Source of the DNA: Chitinophagales bacterium
GTDB lineage: Bacteria; Bacteroidota; Bacteroidia; Chitinophagales; Chitinophagaceae
DNA: 56,237 nucleotides
Assembly: GCA_013297995.1 (NCBI GenBank)
Contig: JAAFJB010000010.1
Location: 1 to 56,237, forward strand
Direction: 5' to 3'
Shown: positions 1-8,639 of the stretch, in pieces
Layout of the letters: each line of letters opens with the position of its first letter
How positions within the stretch are numbered: position 1 is the first letter of the stretch
Made by a program: the position numbers and the translations under genes
The notes under the pieces: generated by a model
Databases searched by the model: none
What the model was told of the DNA's origin: nothing
What the model saw: the letters and a program-made list of their open reading frames with translations, nothing else

Positions 1-453
1 ATAATGATGGTTTACCAAATCATGCGGTCCCCATAAAAACATATATGCTGGTACTGTAAGGGCAATATGGCCGCCGGGCTTACATACCCTCATCATTTCA
101 TCTATGGCTTTGGCATCATCAGCTACGTGTTCTATTACGTCAAAAGCACAAACCAAGTCGTATTGATTGTTTTCAAATGGTAGCTCCGTAATAGACCCTT
201 GAATGATGGAGGTACTTAAAAAACTTTGCGTAAACTGGTAACAATTTTCATCATATTCAACGGACATTACTTCGCCAAATTCAGCAAGCATATCCGAAGT
301 TGTGCCTGTAGCAGCTCCTATATTTAAAGAAGCAATATGGGCTGGCTTTTTTAATAAATGGTTGATTCGCTCTGCAAGAATTTTTCTTCTTACCGTAAAC
401 CACCAGTTTTCCCGTTCTAATTGATAATATTCTTTAAAATAGGATTGTTCCAT
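1..453 (-). CDS. Class I SAM-dependent methyltransferase, 3' part beyond the window
   Basis: The 151 codons seen begin with MEQSYFKEYYQLEREN and run off the left edge without a stop, so only the N-terminal part is present. A Rossmann-type SAM-binding segment follows (NIGAATGTTSDML, about residues 45-57), then YDLVCAFDVIEHVADD (about residues 107-122), which resembles motif IV/post-motif of the Methyltransf_11/23 families, then a CKPGGHIALTVP segment typical of these enzymes. The opening WWF segment is common in small-molecule or glycan-linked methyltransferases of this type. The substrate cannot be told. The gene is divergent from the deoxyhypusine-synthase-like gene. The SAM loop reads NIGAATG rather than the usual DxGxGxG, a mild deviation. 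Confidence 0.8.
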   Translation of the reverse strand, partial: MEQSYFKEYYQLERENWWFTVRRKILAERINHLLKKPAHIASLNIGAATGTTSDMLAEFGEVMSVEYDENCYQFTQSFLSTSIIQGSITELPFENNQYDLVCAFDVIEHVADDAKAIDEMMRVCKPGGHIALTVPAYMFLWGPHDLVNHHY

Positions 454-554
454 ATACAAGTAGTAAATTCTATGGCTGTATTTGATGCCCTTTTACGAAA
501 CTAGCATAAAAACTACGCTGCTGTATAAAAAAATGGTAAACCACCTATTTTTTT

Positions 555-562
555 TACTTTTG
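555..562 (+). promoter_or_regulatory. Candidate Bacteroidota -7 element
   Basis: TACTTTTG fits the TAnnTTTG -7 consensus known for Bacteroidota housekeeping sigma factor and lies 19 bp before the start codon at 582. No clear TTTG -33 element is visible at the expected spacing, so this is a plausible but unproven promoter. Confidence 0.4.
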
Positions 563-581
563 CCCTCTTAAAACAAATGAT

Positions 582-1556
582 ATGAGCAAAGGTCCTGTTT
601 CACAGTTTATAGAACACCACTACCGCCACTTTAATGCTGCTGCTTTAGTAGATGCTGCCAAAGGGTATGAATCCCATTTATTAGCTGGTGGAAAAATGCT
701 TATAAGCTTGGCTGGCGCTATGAGTACCGCCGAATTGGGTATTAGCTTGGCAGAAATGATTCGTCAAGATAAAGTAGCCATTATTAGTTGTACAGGTGCC
801 AATTTAGAGGAGGATATCATGAATCTGGTGGCTCATAGTCACTACAAACGGGTGCCTAATTATAGAGATTTAAGTCCCCAAGAAGAATGGGATTTACTTG
901 AAAATCATTATAACCGCGTTACCGACACCTGTATTCCGGAAGAAGAAGCTTTTAGGAGATTGCAAAAACATATTCACCAAGTTTGGTCTGATGCCGATGC
1001 AAAAGGAGAACGTTATTTTCCGCATGAGTTTATGTATAAAATGCTGTTGAGTGGTGATTTGGAGCAGTATTATGAGATTGATCCCAAGAATAGTTGGATG
1101 TTGGCTGCTGCCGAAAAAAATCTCCCCATTGTAGTTCCAGGTTGGGAAGATAGTACCATGGGTAATATTTTCGCCTCTTATATTATTAAAAATGAAATGA
1201 AAGCCAGCACCATGAAATCGGGTATTGAATATATGGTTTGGCTTACGGAATGGTATCGTGCCAACAGTGCTGGAAAAGGGGTTGGCTTTTTTCAAATTGG
1301 AGGTGGTATTGCCGGTGATTTTCCCATTTGTGTGGTGCCCATGATGTACCAAGATTTGGAATGGCATGATGTGCCTTTCTGGAGTTATTTCTGTCAGATT
1401 AGTGATTCTACTACCTCTTATGGCTCTTATTCTGGTGCAGTGCCCAATGAAAAAATTACTTGGGGTAAACTAGATATTGATACCCCTAAATATATTGTGG
1501 AAAGCGATGCTACCATTGTTGTGCCGCTGATTTTTGCTTACCTGCTAGGTTATTAA
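582..1556 (+). CDS. Deoxyhypusine synthase family protein (probable polyamine enzyme)
   Basis: 324 residues with the deoxyhypusine synthase fold signature: GGKMLISLAGAMSTAELG near residue 37, SCTGANLEEDIMN near residue 69, a GGGIAGDFP glycine-rich segment and the C-terminal SGAVPNEKITWGK. The lysine in WGK (K296) aligns with the catalytic lysine of eukaryotic DHS (human K329). The human KHH segment just after GGGVV reads AGD here, so the catalytic histidine is missing. Bacteria have no eIF5A, so protein deoxyhypusination is unlikely. Bacterial relatives are thought to transfer the aminobutyl group of spermidine to small amines (homospermidine-type chemistry). That assignment is inference. The stop codon lies inside an 8-bp repeat tract, followed by a terminator shared with the convergent peptidase gene. 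Confidence 0.85.
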   Translation: MSKGPVSQFIEHHYRHFNAAALVDAAKGYESHLLAGGKMLISLAGAMSTAELGISLAEMIRQDKVAIISCTGANLEEDIMNLVAHSHYKRVPNYRDLSPQEEWDLLENHYNRVTDTCIPEEEAFRRLQKHIHQVWSDADAKGERYFPHEFMYKMLLSGDLEQYYEIDPKNSWMLAAAEKNLPIVVPGWEDSTMGNIFASYIIKNEMKASTMKSGIEYMVWLTEWYRANSAGKGVGFFQIGGGIAGDFPICVVPMMYQDLEWHDVPFWSYFCQISDSTTSYGSYSGAVPNEKITWGKLDIDTPKYIVESDATIVVPLIFAYLLGY

Positions 1557-1590
1557 GTTATTGAGTTATTGGGTTATTAAGTTATTGGGT
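1549..1590. repeat. Tandem 8-bp repeat GTTATTRR
   Basis: Five consecutive units of GTTATT followed by two purines (AA, GA, GG, AA, GG). The first unit overlaps the last codons and the TAA stop of the deoxyhypusine-synthase-like gene. The same unit recurs in three gaps of the 36-43 kb region. Confidence 0.85.
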
Positions 1591-1604
1591 ATCAGTACTA
1601 ATCC

Positions 1605-1645
1605 AAAAAAAGCCTCGCAGCTATGAAACACTGCGAGGCTTTTTT
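1605..1645. terminator. Bidirectional intrinsic terminator
   Basis: A perfect hairpin with arms AGCCTCGCAG / CTGCGAGGCT, a 10-nt loop, an A-run on the left and a T-run on the right. It sits between two convergent genes, so it can end transcription on both strands. Confidence 0.9.
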
Positions 1646-1660
1646 GTATATCTTTTAGGC

Positions 1661-3190
1661 TTATCTAGCTGGCATGGTGAGTGGAATATCTCTTTTCAGC
1701 ATCTCATTTCTATTGGCTATTTCCCAAGCAGTATGAAATACCAGTTTGGCTCTTTTCTCCATCAGCTCAAAATTTATTTTGTCAACCGTATCACCTGGCT
1801 GGTGATAATCTGCCAACAACATACCATCATAAAAGAATAAAACTGGAACTCCTTTACGGGCAAAATTATAATGGTCGCTTCTATAATAAATTCTGTTTAC
1901 ATCTTTGGGATCATCAAACTTATAATCTAAAGTTATTTTAGTATGCGCTTGGTTAGCTGCCTCATTAATAATAGGGAGATCGCTGCTGAGTTTATCGTGA
2001 CCAATTACATAAATATAATTCAAGGTATCGGCTGTTTTTCTTTCTGTATCAACCCTTCCAATCATATCAGTATTAAGATCTACCGATGTTTTATCCATTG
2101 GAAAAATGGGGTGCTCGGAATAATACTGAGATCCCCACAATCCCTTCTCCTCACCACTTACCGTCATAAATACCAAAGTTCTACGAGGCTTTTCGCCTTT
2201 CTTTGCTGCAGCAGCAAATGCTTCTGCCATCTGCATTACCCCTACGGTTCCAGATCCATCATCATCAGCACCATAGTAAATAATATCGCCTCTTTTACCT
2301 AGGTGATCGTGGTGCCCCGTCATGAATACGTATTCGTCTTTTTTATCGGTTCCTTCAATTATACCTATTACATTACTGGTTTCTAATTCACTGGTATTTT
2401 TAAGACTTGCAATTTTAATTTCTGAAATATATTTACCTTTTTCTAAGGCAGCTAAATCTTTATTCGTCAATTTTGAAGTTCTACCCACCAATGCTGATGC
2501 CAGTTCTTCGGATATGCTGGCTATTAAAAATGGGGGTGCAGTAGGCTTATTCATGTAAATATTTCCTTTGAGGGGAGCGGGTGCTTTACGCGGAAAATCT
2601 TTAGAAACCATGAACACACCAGCAGCACCCATACCTCGTGCAGTAGCAATTTTAGCATTTGGTGATATGGTATTGGTAGCAGTGGGCGCTTTATAGCCTT
2701 CTGGTGCTCCATCTAAAAATACTACTATTTTACCTTTTACATCAAGGCCAGTAAAGTCGTTAATACCCGCAGTTTTATCTACTATGCCATAGCCTACAAA
2801 TACCAGATCATTCATGATCCATTCCCCAGAGCTTAAGCCTTGGAAAGAAAAACTAAAATCTTTGTCCCATTCAAAATTTCTTCCATTCACCCGCAATTGT
2901 TTACGCGATAATTCGTCAACATAAACAGGAAAATATTGCTGGTAACTGGTTCCATTACCCGGCTTTAGTCCAATACTTTTAAAATGGGCTTCTATAAAAG
3001 CAGCCGCTTTTCTTTCACCGGGCATACCCGTTTCTCTTCCTTCCATTTCAGCACCTGCTAAAATGCTTAACTTTTCTTTCATAGATTGTGGCGTAATCAA
3101 GGCTGCAAATTTTACAGCGGGACTTTCTTTTTGTGCAATGGCAATACCTGAGCTGAATAGCAGGGTAGCCAGTAGAATTTTTTTCATCAT
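1661..3190 (-). CDS. Exported M28 family zinc peptidase with PA domain
   Basis: A secreted or periplasmic metallopeptidase of 509 residues, probably an aminopeptidase. A signal peptide (MMKKILLATLLFSSGIAIAQ) opens the protein. A PA-like insert lies near residues 125-235 (GYGIVDKTAG, VKGKIVVFLDG). The M28 catalytic motifs are all visible: GHHDHLG (zinc His about residue 293), GADDDGSGT (about 307), SGEEKGLWGS (about 345, catalytic and zinc Glu), NTDMIGR (about 373) and DYHQPGDT (about 461). The reading frame stays open for 38 more codons upstream, but these overlap rpiB and lack a signal sequence, so I start at the MM at 3190. It lies 10 bp after rpiB and is probably cotranscribed. Confidence 0.93.
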   Translation of the reverse strand: MMKKILLATLLFSSGIAIAQKESPAVKFAALITPQSMKEKLSILAGAEMEGRETGMPGERKAAAFIEAHFKSIGLKPGNGTSYQQYFPVYVDELSRKQLRVNGRNFEWDKDFSFSFQGLSSGEWIMNDLVFVGYGIVDKTAGINDFTGLDVKGKIVVFLDGAPEGYKAPTATNTISPNAKIATARGMGAAGVFMVSKDFPRKAPAPLKGNIYMNKPTAPPFLIASISEELASALVGRTSKLTNKDLAALEKGKYISEIKIASLKNTSELETSNVIGIIEGTDKKDEYVFMTGHHDHLGKRGDIIYYGADDDGSGTVGVMQMAEAFAAAAKKGEKPRRTLVFMTVSGEEKGLWGSQYYSEHPIFPMDKTSVDLNTDMIGRVDTERKTADTLNYIYVIGHDKLSSDLPIINEAANQAHTKITLDYKFDDPKDVNRIYYRSDHYNFARKGVPVLFFYDGMLLADYHQPGDTVDKINFELMEKRAKLVFHTAWEIANRNEMLKRDIPLTMPAR

Positions 3191-3200
3191 CTGTATTTTT

Positions 3201-3656
3201 TTAATTACAACTAATCTTACCCACTCGAGTGGCGTGACGACCACCTTCGAATGGGGTATGCATAAATATTTCAAGCATCTGTATTGCCAATGGCAGCGCA
3301 ACAAATCGCGCTGGCATACAAATTATATTGGCATTATTGTGTTGCCTAACCAATACCGCTACATCATTCTGCCAGCAAAGTGCTGCCCGTATACCTTGGT
3401 GCTTATTGGCAGTGATGGCTACACCGTTGGCACTGCCACATAATAATATTCCAAAAGCTGCTTCACCGTTTTCAACCGAGTGGGCAGTAGGATGTGCAAA
3501 ATCGGGATAATCAACTGAATCAGGCGAATAAGTTCCATGATCGGTAACCGAATAACCTTTTTCATTCAGCCATTGAACTATTTTTTCTTTGTACTCCAGC
3601 CCAGCATGGTCGCAACCTATGGCAATGGGTAGGGATGGGTTGAATGCATAACTCAT
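3201..3656 (-). CDS. rpiB: Ribose-5-phosphate isomerase B
   Basis: Interconverts ribose 5-phosphate and ribulose 5-phosphate in the pentose phosphate pathway. The 151 residues carry the RpiB/LacAB signature: IGCDHAGLEYKE (residues 13-24), VDYPDFAH (48-55), LLCGSANGVAITANK (71-85) with catalytic cysteine C73, and HNNANIICMPAR. The usual CGSGxG/CGTGxG reads CGSANG, a small change often seen in this family. Length is normal. It precedes the M28 peptidase gene on the same strand by 10 bp, and follows tatC after a 62-bp gap. Confidence 0.95.
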   Translation of the reverse strand: MSYAFNPSLPIAIGCDHAGLEYKEKIVQWLNEKGYSVTDHGTYSPDSVDYPDFAHPTAHSVENGEAAFGILLCGSANGVAITANKHQGIRAALCWQNDVAVLVRQHNNANIICMPARFVALPLAIQMLEIFMHTPFEGGRHATRVGKISCN

Positions 3657-3718
3657 TTTAAGGATGAATTTTGAATGGTAATAAAGAATAAAGTAGATTC
3701 AGCATAGTATCTTATAAA

Positions 3719-4573
3719 TTAATCCCAGTCCTCTTCTTCTTTTAATTTATTTTGTTTGGCTACTCTTGCAGAAACAAGAATACTTAATTCATACAGAAGC
3801 CAGAGAGGAACGAATACTATAAGTTGACTCATCCAGTCTGGACTAGGCGTTATAAATGCAGCTACTATTAAAATAATCACCACTGCATATTTTCGGGTTG
3901 TACGAAGGAATTCAGGGCTAATAATTCCAATTTTGGTGAGTATAAATGCCAATACAGGTAATTCAAATGCCAGTCCGCAACCCAAAATAATATTTGTAAG
4001 ATTGTCTAAATAATCAGAAAATGTTGGTCGCGTTACAATCATATTCTCCGTACCCAATTGAAAGCCAGCCAAAAAATTAAACGTAAAAGGGCCAAGTAAA
4101 AAATACCCGAAGGCAGCTCCGGTGAAGAAGAAAAAAGAGACCCAGAAAATAATAAAACGGGTGTTTTTTAATTCTCTTTCCTTAAGGGCGGGACGAACAA
4201 ATTTCCAGAATTCCCAAAAAATAAATGGAAAGGCTAAAATAATTCCTCCCACAAAAGCCATGGTAATACTGCTTAGAAACTGACCGCCAAAAGTAGTGCT
4301 CTGCATGGTTACTTCTACGGGTGGCATACAGAGCGATTCACCCATATGAGCCCAGTTACTGAATTCGCATAGCAGGCGGTAGCTGATAAAATCTTTATTA
4401 ATTGGGCCCACAATAATATGGTCGAAAATCCAATTTCTATAAATAAAAATACCAATAGCCATTATTAAAATAGCCAGTACTGACTTAATAATATGTACCC
4501 TTAACTCTTCAAGATGATCTATAAACGACATCTCTTCTTTTCCTTCTTCTGCCTTCCTATTAAATAGTGCCAT
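3719..4573 (-). CDS. tatC: Sec-independent protein translocase subunit TatC
   Basis: The core receptor of the twin-arginine system, which exports folded proteins across the inner membrane. 284 residues with the N-terminal MSFIDHLEELRVHIIKS motif (residues 15-31; the conserved HLxELR is residues 20-25), six hydrophobic segments and the FIFWEFWKFVRPALKERE segment that matches the conserved FWxFxxPaL motif. It is slightly longer than the E. coli protein, as usual in Bacteroidota, with a periplasmic stretch near residues 60-90 holding two cysteines. The start codon is 2 bp after the stop of the CNNM-type gene, so the two are cotranscribed. No tatA/B gene is in the window. Confidence 0.96.
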   Translation of the reverse strand: MALFNRKAEEGKEEMSFIDHLEELRVHIIKSVLAILIMAIGIFIYRNWIFDHIIVGPINKDFISYRLLCEFSNWAHMGESLCMPPVEVTMQSTTFGGQFLSSITMAFVGGIILAFPFIFWEFWKFVRPALKERELKNTRFIIFWVSFFFFTGAAFGYFLLGPFTFNFLAGFQLGTENMIVTRPTFSDYLDNLTNIILGCGLAFELPVLAFILTKIGIISPEFLRTTRKYAVVIILIVAAFITPSPDWMSQLIVFVPLWLLYELSILVSARVAKQNKLKEEEDWD

Positions 4574-4575
4574 AT

Positions 4576-5835
4576 CTATTGTAAAACTTTCATTTTAACC
4601 ATTTCAATTCTAGTATCAGAAACCGTTAGAATGTCGAATTTAAAATTATTAATAATAATGGTTTCTTTTTGTTTTGGTATGGTTTCGTGTTCATTAATGA
4701 TATAACCACTAAGTGTTTCGGAATCACTTAAAGGAAAATTTAATTTATATTTTTCGTTTAGGTAGTCTAGCTCAAGCCTTCCACTCAAAATAAATTCATC
4801 ATCGGCCAACTGCTTTTCTACAAACTCTTCTACATCATATTCATCTTGTATTTCACCAAAAATTTCTTCCAATAAATCTTCCATGGTAACAATACCCGAA
4901 GTGCCTCCAAATTCGTCTACTACCCAAGCAATGCTTTTTCTTTCTTTGGTGAATTTATTAATGAGGTCAGTGGCGCTCATACTTTCGGGAACGGCAACAA
5001 TAGGATGCAGCATGGCACGAAGGTCTGCTGGCCTACTAAATAAATCTAGCTGGTGAATATATCCTACAATATTATCAATATTGTCTTCATACACCAAAAG
5101 CTTACTCAGCTTGGTTTGTATGAATTGTGTGGTGGCTTCGGCCAGTGTATCATTAATATCTAGCGCAACAATTTCGGTTCTTGGAATGAGGCATTGCCTA
5201 ATTTTTACGGTGGGTAGGCTTAAAGCGTTTTCAAACAATTCGGTATTTAATTCTTGGTTCTCATCATCCTGCTCTTTCGACTGTTGAAAAAAATGTTCCA
5301 GATCAACTTTGGTGAAAGCATCGTTTTTATCGTTCACCCTAACATTGAAAATATATTTAAGAATCCATTGAGACATATTAACAAATAAGTCAGTAAGGGG
5401 TAAGAAAAGACTGTGAAAAAAGTTGGCTACGGGAGCGAAAAAAAACAAGAGAGAATCATTTTTAGCACGGAAAATAGCTTTGGGTAAAAACTCACCAATT
5501 ACCAATACCACCAATGTAGATAGAAAAGTGTCGAAGGCTAATTTAAGCAAGTTGTTTTCAATATGCAGAGGGTTCCAAATACCCATTCTGAGGAGTTCAT
5601 CAAAGAGCAGGCCGTATATAACTAAAAACACATTTAAGCCAATGAGGCAAGTGCCAATAAAACGGGCTGGATATTCCATAAAGCGAGCCAGAATAGCACC
5701 ACTTTTCTTACCCTGTTTTTTCTTTAGTTCAATGCTTAAGCGATTGGCAGTTACAAATGCAATTTCATAACCAGCAAAAAAGCCGATTAATAAAAGCGTT
5801 CCCACTATACTTAAAATGGTATAGATATGCGACAT
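4576..5835 (-). CDS. CNNM/CorC family membrane protein (DUF21, CBS pair, CorC_HlyC)
   Basis: A 419-residue inner-membrane protein. An N-terminal DUF21 domain of four membrane segments (about residues 1-190) is followed by a cytosolic CBS pair (about 200-330; CLIPRTEIVALD, WVVDEFGGTSGIVTMEDLLEEIFGEIQDEYD) and a CorC_HlyC domain (about 345-415; LSGRLELDYLNEKY, ETLSGYIINEHETIP). The family is linked to Mg/Co efflux or ion homeostasis. GldE of gliding Bacteroidota has the same architecture, so a GldE-like role cannot be excluded. It is the first gene of a two-gene unit with tatC. Confidence 0.9.
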   Translation of the reverse strand: MSHIYTILSIVGTLLLIGFFAGYEIAFVTANRLSIELKKKQGKKSGAILARFMEYPARFIGTCLIGLNVFLVIYGLLFDELLRMGIWNPLHIENNLLKLAFDTFLSTLVVLVIGEFLPKAIFRAKNDSLLFFFAPVANFFHSLFLPLTDLFVNMSQWILKYIFNVRVNDKNDAFTKVDLEHFFQQSKEQDDENQELNTELFENALSLPTVKIRQCLIPRTEIVALDINDTLAEATTQFIQTKLSKLLVYEDNIDNIVGYIHQLDLFSRPADLRAMLHPIVAVPESMSATDLINKFTKERKSIAWVVDEFGGTSGIVTMEDLLEEIFGEIQDEYDVEEFVEKQLADDEFILSGRLELDYLNEKYKLNFPLSDSETLSGYIINEHETIPKQKETIIINNFKFDILTVSDTRIEMVKMKVLQ

Positions 5836-5870
5836 AGTGGGGTCAAAGTTAAGGTATATAACGTAACAAA

Positions 5871-5930
5871 GTACCCCGTAAAAACGGGGTACGTATACCG
5901 ATTATTCACACATGAGAATCGGCTATGTGT
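5871..5930. terminator. Hairpin cluster ending the sigma-factor operon
   Basis: Two inverted repeats lie between the DUF4097-like gene and the CNNM gene: GTACCCCGT / ACGGGGTAC with a 4-nt loop (5871-5892), and CCGATT / AATCGG enclosing ACACAT overlapping ATGTGT (5898-5930). The first is followed only by a short T-run on the minus strand, so terminator function is likely but not certain. Confidence 0.5.
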
Positions 5931-5957
5931 AAGTTTATAAGCCGAATGATTTTCGTA

Positions 5958-7310
5958 TTATTTAAAGTCAACCGTACAATTCTGGCATTTCATATTAATT
6001 TTCAAACCTTTTCCGTCTCCAACAACTGCTGAAAAATTGTTTTCCTGCGATTCTTCACCAGTAAAAACTTGAACAGAACGTTTGATATCTCTAAGTTTAT
6101 TGGTTAAATCGTCTTTTTCTAATTTGCCCTCAATGGTTTTAGGTATTTCTTTCAGTGGTTGCTTTTCAAAAGCGCCATAAACTGTGCTGTAGGGTCCTAT
6201 ATAATCTACCGTATAATTTTTAATGGACCTTAGTGGAATTCGGATATCGGCATATTTATTGTCAATTTTAATGATATTCAAATTTGCTCCAATACTCCTC
6301 ACTTTTATATCAGCATTGGTACCATCCATTTCTAGTGAACCATTTAGTTTGGTAATGCGAAGGTTGCCATAATTCTTTCTACCCCTTAATTCATCAGCAG
6401 ATTCAATATCATATTCATCATTGGTACTTCTAAATACAATTTTTTTAGAATCACCTAATTCAATGGTAGAGTATTTGGTATCTAAATCAGCTTCATCTAT
6501 ATTTTTGGCGGTGAACCTGCCGTTCATAAAATCAATCTCAGCAATGCCAATATGATCTACTGTTACATTTGAATATTTGGAGCGAAGAAATAGCTTATTG
6601 AAATTTTCAGCCTCCAGATTTCCATTGGTAATATCTATGGTAGCGGTAGTAAATGCGCCTGTAAGTTGCACGTCGGCATATTTACTATCAATATCTAATT
6701 TACTACCAGCAGGTAGGTAAACCGTAACAATTCTTTTAAGGTTAGACTTGGTGCCAATATTTTGTCCACTCCCGTTAAAAACCGCTACACCACTAGATCC
6801 TCCGCCACTCCATCCATAGGTATTGCCATTGGTAGAATAACTGCCACCGCTGATACTGCCAGACTTGATTCTGATGGAAGATCCCAGTGTTTTAAGAGAA
6901 AGATTTAGTTTTTCAAACCACTCTTCATCACTTAGTTTTCCATCGCCTTCAAAAAAAACGGTGGTAGTTATTTTTACTTTAGGCTGATCCCAAGATTTAA
7001 CCTGAATATTTCTTGAATTATTGTCAATATATATTTCAGGAGATTTAGAAGTGCTGAGTTCTTGACTCACTTCTTTAGATTTTAAATCGGTTCTATCATT
7101 TAAATCATCTGAGTGGTTAGCCATTGCATAGCCTTCTACTAATTTAGCAGGCATGGGCATATCAACGGGACAAGGACTTGAAGTAGCAGATTGTAAGGAT
7201 GAAGTGGGCCTAGCTGGTGAAACCCTACTCAAACGCTGTGCAAATACAGTAATAGATGAAGTGAGGATAGAAAAGGCTATCATGCCCTTTATTGCCATGT
7301 TTTTGTTCAT
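5958..7310 (-). CDS. Exported DUF4097-like beta-repeat protein of the ECF sigma locus
   Basis: 450 residues. A signal peptide (MAIKGMIAFSILTSSITVFAQ, from about residue 5) is followed by a Ser/Pro-rich linker. The rest is dominated by short beta-strand repeats (VYLPAGSKLDIDSKYADVQ, VDHIGIAEIDFMNGRF, LDTKYSTIELG) typical of DUF4097/putative auto-transporter adhesin-like proteins. The C-terminus has a CQNC pair. Such proteins regularly follow an ECF sigma and anti-sigma gene in Bacteroidota, where they are thought to act at the cell envelope. The exact role is unknown. It begins 10 bp after the anti-sigma-like gene and is probably cotranscribed. Glycines and serines near residues 150-180 form a low-complexity loop. 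Confidence 0.75.
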   Translation of the reverse strand: MNKNMAIKGMIAFSILTSSITVFAQRLSRVSPARPTSSLQSATSSPCPVDMPMPAKLVEGYAMANHSDDLNDRTDLKSKEVSQELSTSKSPEIYIDNNSRNIQVKSWDQPKVKITTTVFFEGDGKLSDEEWFEKLNLSLKTLGSSIRIKSGSISGGSYSTNGNTYGWSGGGSSGVAVFNGSGQNIGTKSNLKRIVTVYLPAGSKLDIDSKYADVQLTGAFTTATIDITNGNLEAENFNKLFLRSKYSNVTVDHIGIAEIDFMNGRFTAKNIDEADLDTKYSTIELGDSKKIVFRSTNDEYDIESADELRGRKNYGNLRITKLNGSLEMDGTNADIKVRSIGANLNIIKIDNKYADIRIPLRSIKNYTVDYIGPYSTVYGAFEKQPLKEIPKTIEGKLEKDDLTNKLRDIKRSVQVFTGEESQENNFSAVVGDGKGLKINMKCQNCTVDFK

Positions 7311-7320
7311 ATCTGTTGTT

Positions 7321-8040
7321 TTAAATACTTAAAAAATAATTACGGGTAGAATCTACTGGCCCGCGGTTTTGTTTGAAACGGTTGTTGGTTTTATTCATCT
7401 CCAGCTGCAGCTGTTTCAGAATGGTTAATTTTTGTTGGTATAAGTTGATGAGCTCATCTAATAGGTTATTGCCCAAGCCATGCTTAATAATATTGGTTTT
7501 AATGGTTTTTTCTTCCTGCTCCATTTGTTTGATTTGTTGCTTAAAATCATTAAAATATTCCGGAGATTCTGCATACATAGGCGTAGTGCTTATTCTTGCT
7601 TTTTGCAGGTTAATCACTTGAATAAATCCAGTTTCCATGGTATTAAGAAACTGTTCAACTGTTTTTTGTGGTTGAAAATTTTTCTTTGGTGAAAGGGTTG
7701 TTTTATAATTAGCTGCCGTAATATTTTTTGGATGATTTATTTCTGGCTCTGCTATTATTATTTGCTTAGTAGAAGGAGCTGGTTGCTTAGCTGCTTGTTT
7801 TACCAATATATTTTGCCGAATAGGAATGGCTGTTTTATGGGTAGATAGTAAATGCCATCCGCCAAATCCAGCTAGTGCAATTATGCAAGCTGCTGCTGCC
7901 CATTTCAATATAGGGATGATACGAATAGGGGCTTGAGCTGGCTTTATTGCTGCTTCTATTTTTTTCCAAATAAAGGGTTGGGGCTCATCGCTGTTCAGCT
8001 CGCTTTTATTTGCTTGTAAATATTTTTTAAACTCATCCAT
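7321..8040 (-). CDS. Membrane anti-sigma-factor-like protein
   Basis: 239 residues. A short cytosolic N-terminus (MDEFKKYLQANKSEL, then PFIWKKIEAAI) is followed by one membrane segment (about residues 43-65, IIPILKWAAAACIIALAGFGG). The periplasmic part is rich in Lys, Gln and Pro, then shows a coiled-coil-like helical region near 160-225 (KQQIKQMEQEEKTIKTN). The gene overlaps the sigma gene by 8 bp. This arrangement and topology are those of anti-sigma factors that hold ECF sigmas, but no zinc-finger motif (HxxxCxxC) is visible. It could also be a sensor partner of the DUF4097-like protein. Confidence 0.7.
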   Translation of the reverse strand: MDEFKKYLQANKSELNSDEPQPFIWKKIEAAIKPAQAPIRIIPILKWAAAACIIALAGFGGWHLLSTHKTAIPIRQNILVKQAAKQPAPSTKQIIIAEPEINHPKNITAANYKTTLSPKKNFQPQKTVEQFLNTMETGFIQVINLQKARISTTPMYAESPEYFNDFKQQIKQMEQEEKTIKTNIIKHGLGNNLLDELINLYQQKLTILKQLQLEMNKTNNRFKQNRGPVDSTRNYFLSI

Positions 8041-8584
8041 ATATCTTCAGTTGTTGGGTGATTCTATCTTTTAAAAGTTGTTTGGCTCTATGGTATTGGC
8101 TTTTACTAGTTGATTCAGAAATACCCAAATTAGAAGCAATTTCTTTGTGGGGATAATCTTCCATAACGTAAAGGGTAAATACCTGCCTACATCCTTCGGG
8201 TAACCCTTTGATTTCTTTGTGAATAAGGGAAAAGTCTACTGTTTTCCACCAGGCCATTTCTTCATTTGCCACTTCATTCATGGTATTATTATCCCATTCT
8301 TCCCAGTAAATAGATTTTTTACTAAATCTGATACATTCATTTACTACAATACGTTTTAGCCATCCACCAAATTGATCTGCAACCTTTAACTGGTGCAATT
8401 GCTTAAAAGCAATTAGAAAAGATTCCTGTAAAATATCTTCTGCATCACTTAAGTTGCCCGTCATTCTAGTACAGATATTAAACATAGCTTTACTGTATTG
8501 ATGGTACAAGCGAGACTGGGCTGCTGCATCTCCTTTGCAGGCCTTTGTAATATCAGCCGTTAGTATGTTTTTTTCAGGTTCCAA
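8033..8584 (-). CDS. RNA polymerase ECF sigma factor (sigma-70 family)
   Basis: 183 residues with sigma region 2 (about 22-95: LYHQYSKAMFNICTRMTGNLSDAEDILQESF, FGGWLKRIVVNECI) and region 4 (about 122-175: LPEGCRQVFTLYVMEDYPHKEIASNLGIS, a helix-turn-helix). It would direct RNA polymerase to an envelope-linked regulon, probably autoregulating this operon. The coding sequence overlaps the anti-sigma-like gene by 8 bp, so translation is likely coupled. The target promoters cannot be read from the window. Confidence 0.93.
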   Translation of the reverse strand: MEPEKNILTADITKACKGDAAAQSRLYHQYSKAMFNICTRMTGNLSDAEDILQESFLIAFKQLHQLKVADQFGGWLKRIVVNECIRFSKKSIYWEEWDNNTMNEVANEEMAWWKTVDFSLIHKEIKGLPEGCRQVFTLYVMEDYPHKEIASNLGISESTSKSQYHRAKQLLKDRITQQLKIYG

Positions 8585-8639
8585 TCTGTTTGCCCTATTA
8601 GGAGTGAAGAAGTTAAAAAAGGTTGGAATCAGGATTCAA

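Noticed and set aside
894..1367. A 157-codon frame antisense to the deoxyhypusine-synthase-like gene
   Set aside because: It is wholly inside a clearly coding gene, has no recognised motif or signal, and its composition reflects the opposite strand.
3191..3304. An extended N-terminus for the M28 peptidase
   Set aside because: It would overlap rpiB by over 100 bp and hides the signal peptide, which begins at 3190.
3063..3443. A plus-strand frame over the M28 peptidase and rpiB junction
   Set aside because: Both minus-strand genes are convincing by motif; the frame has no family pattern.
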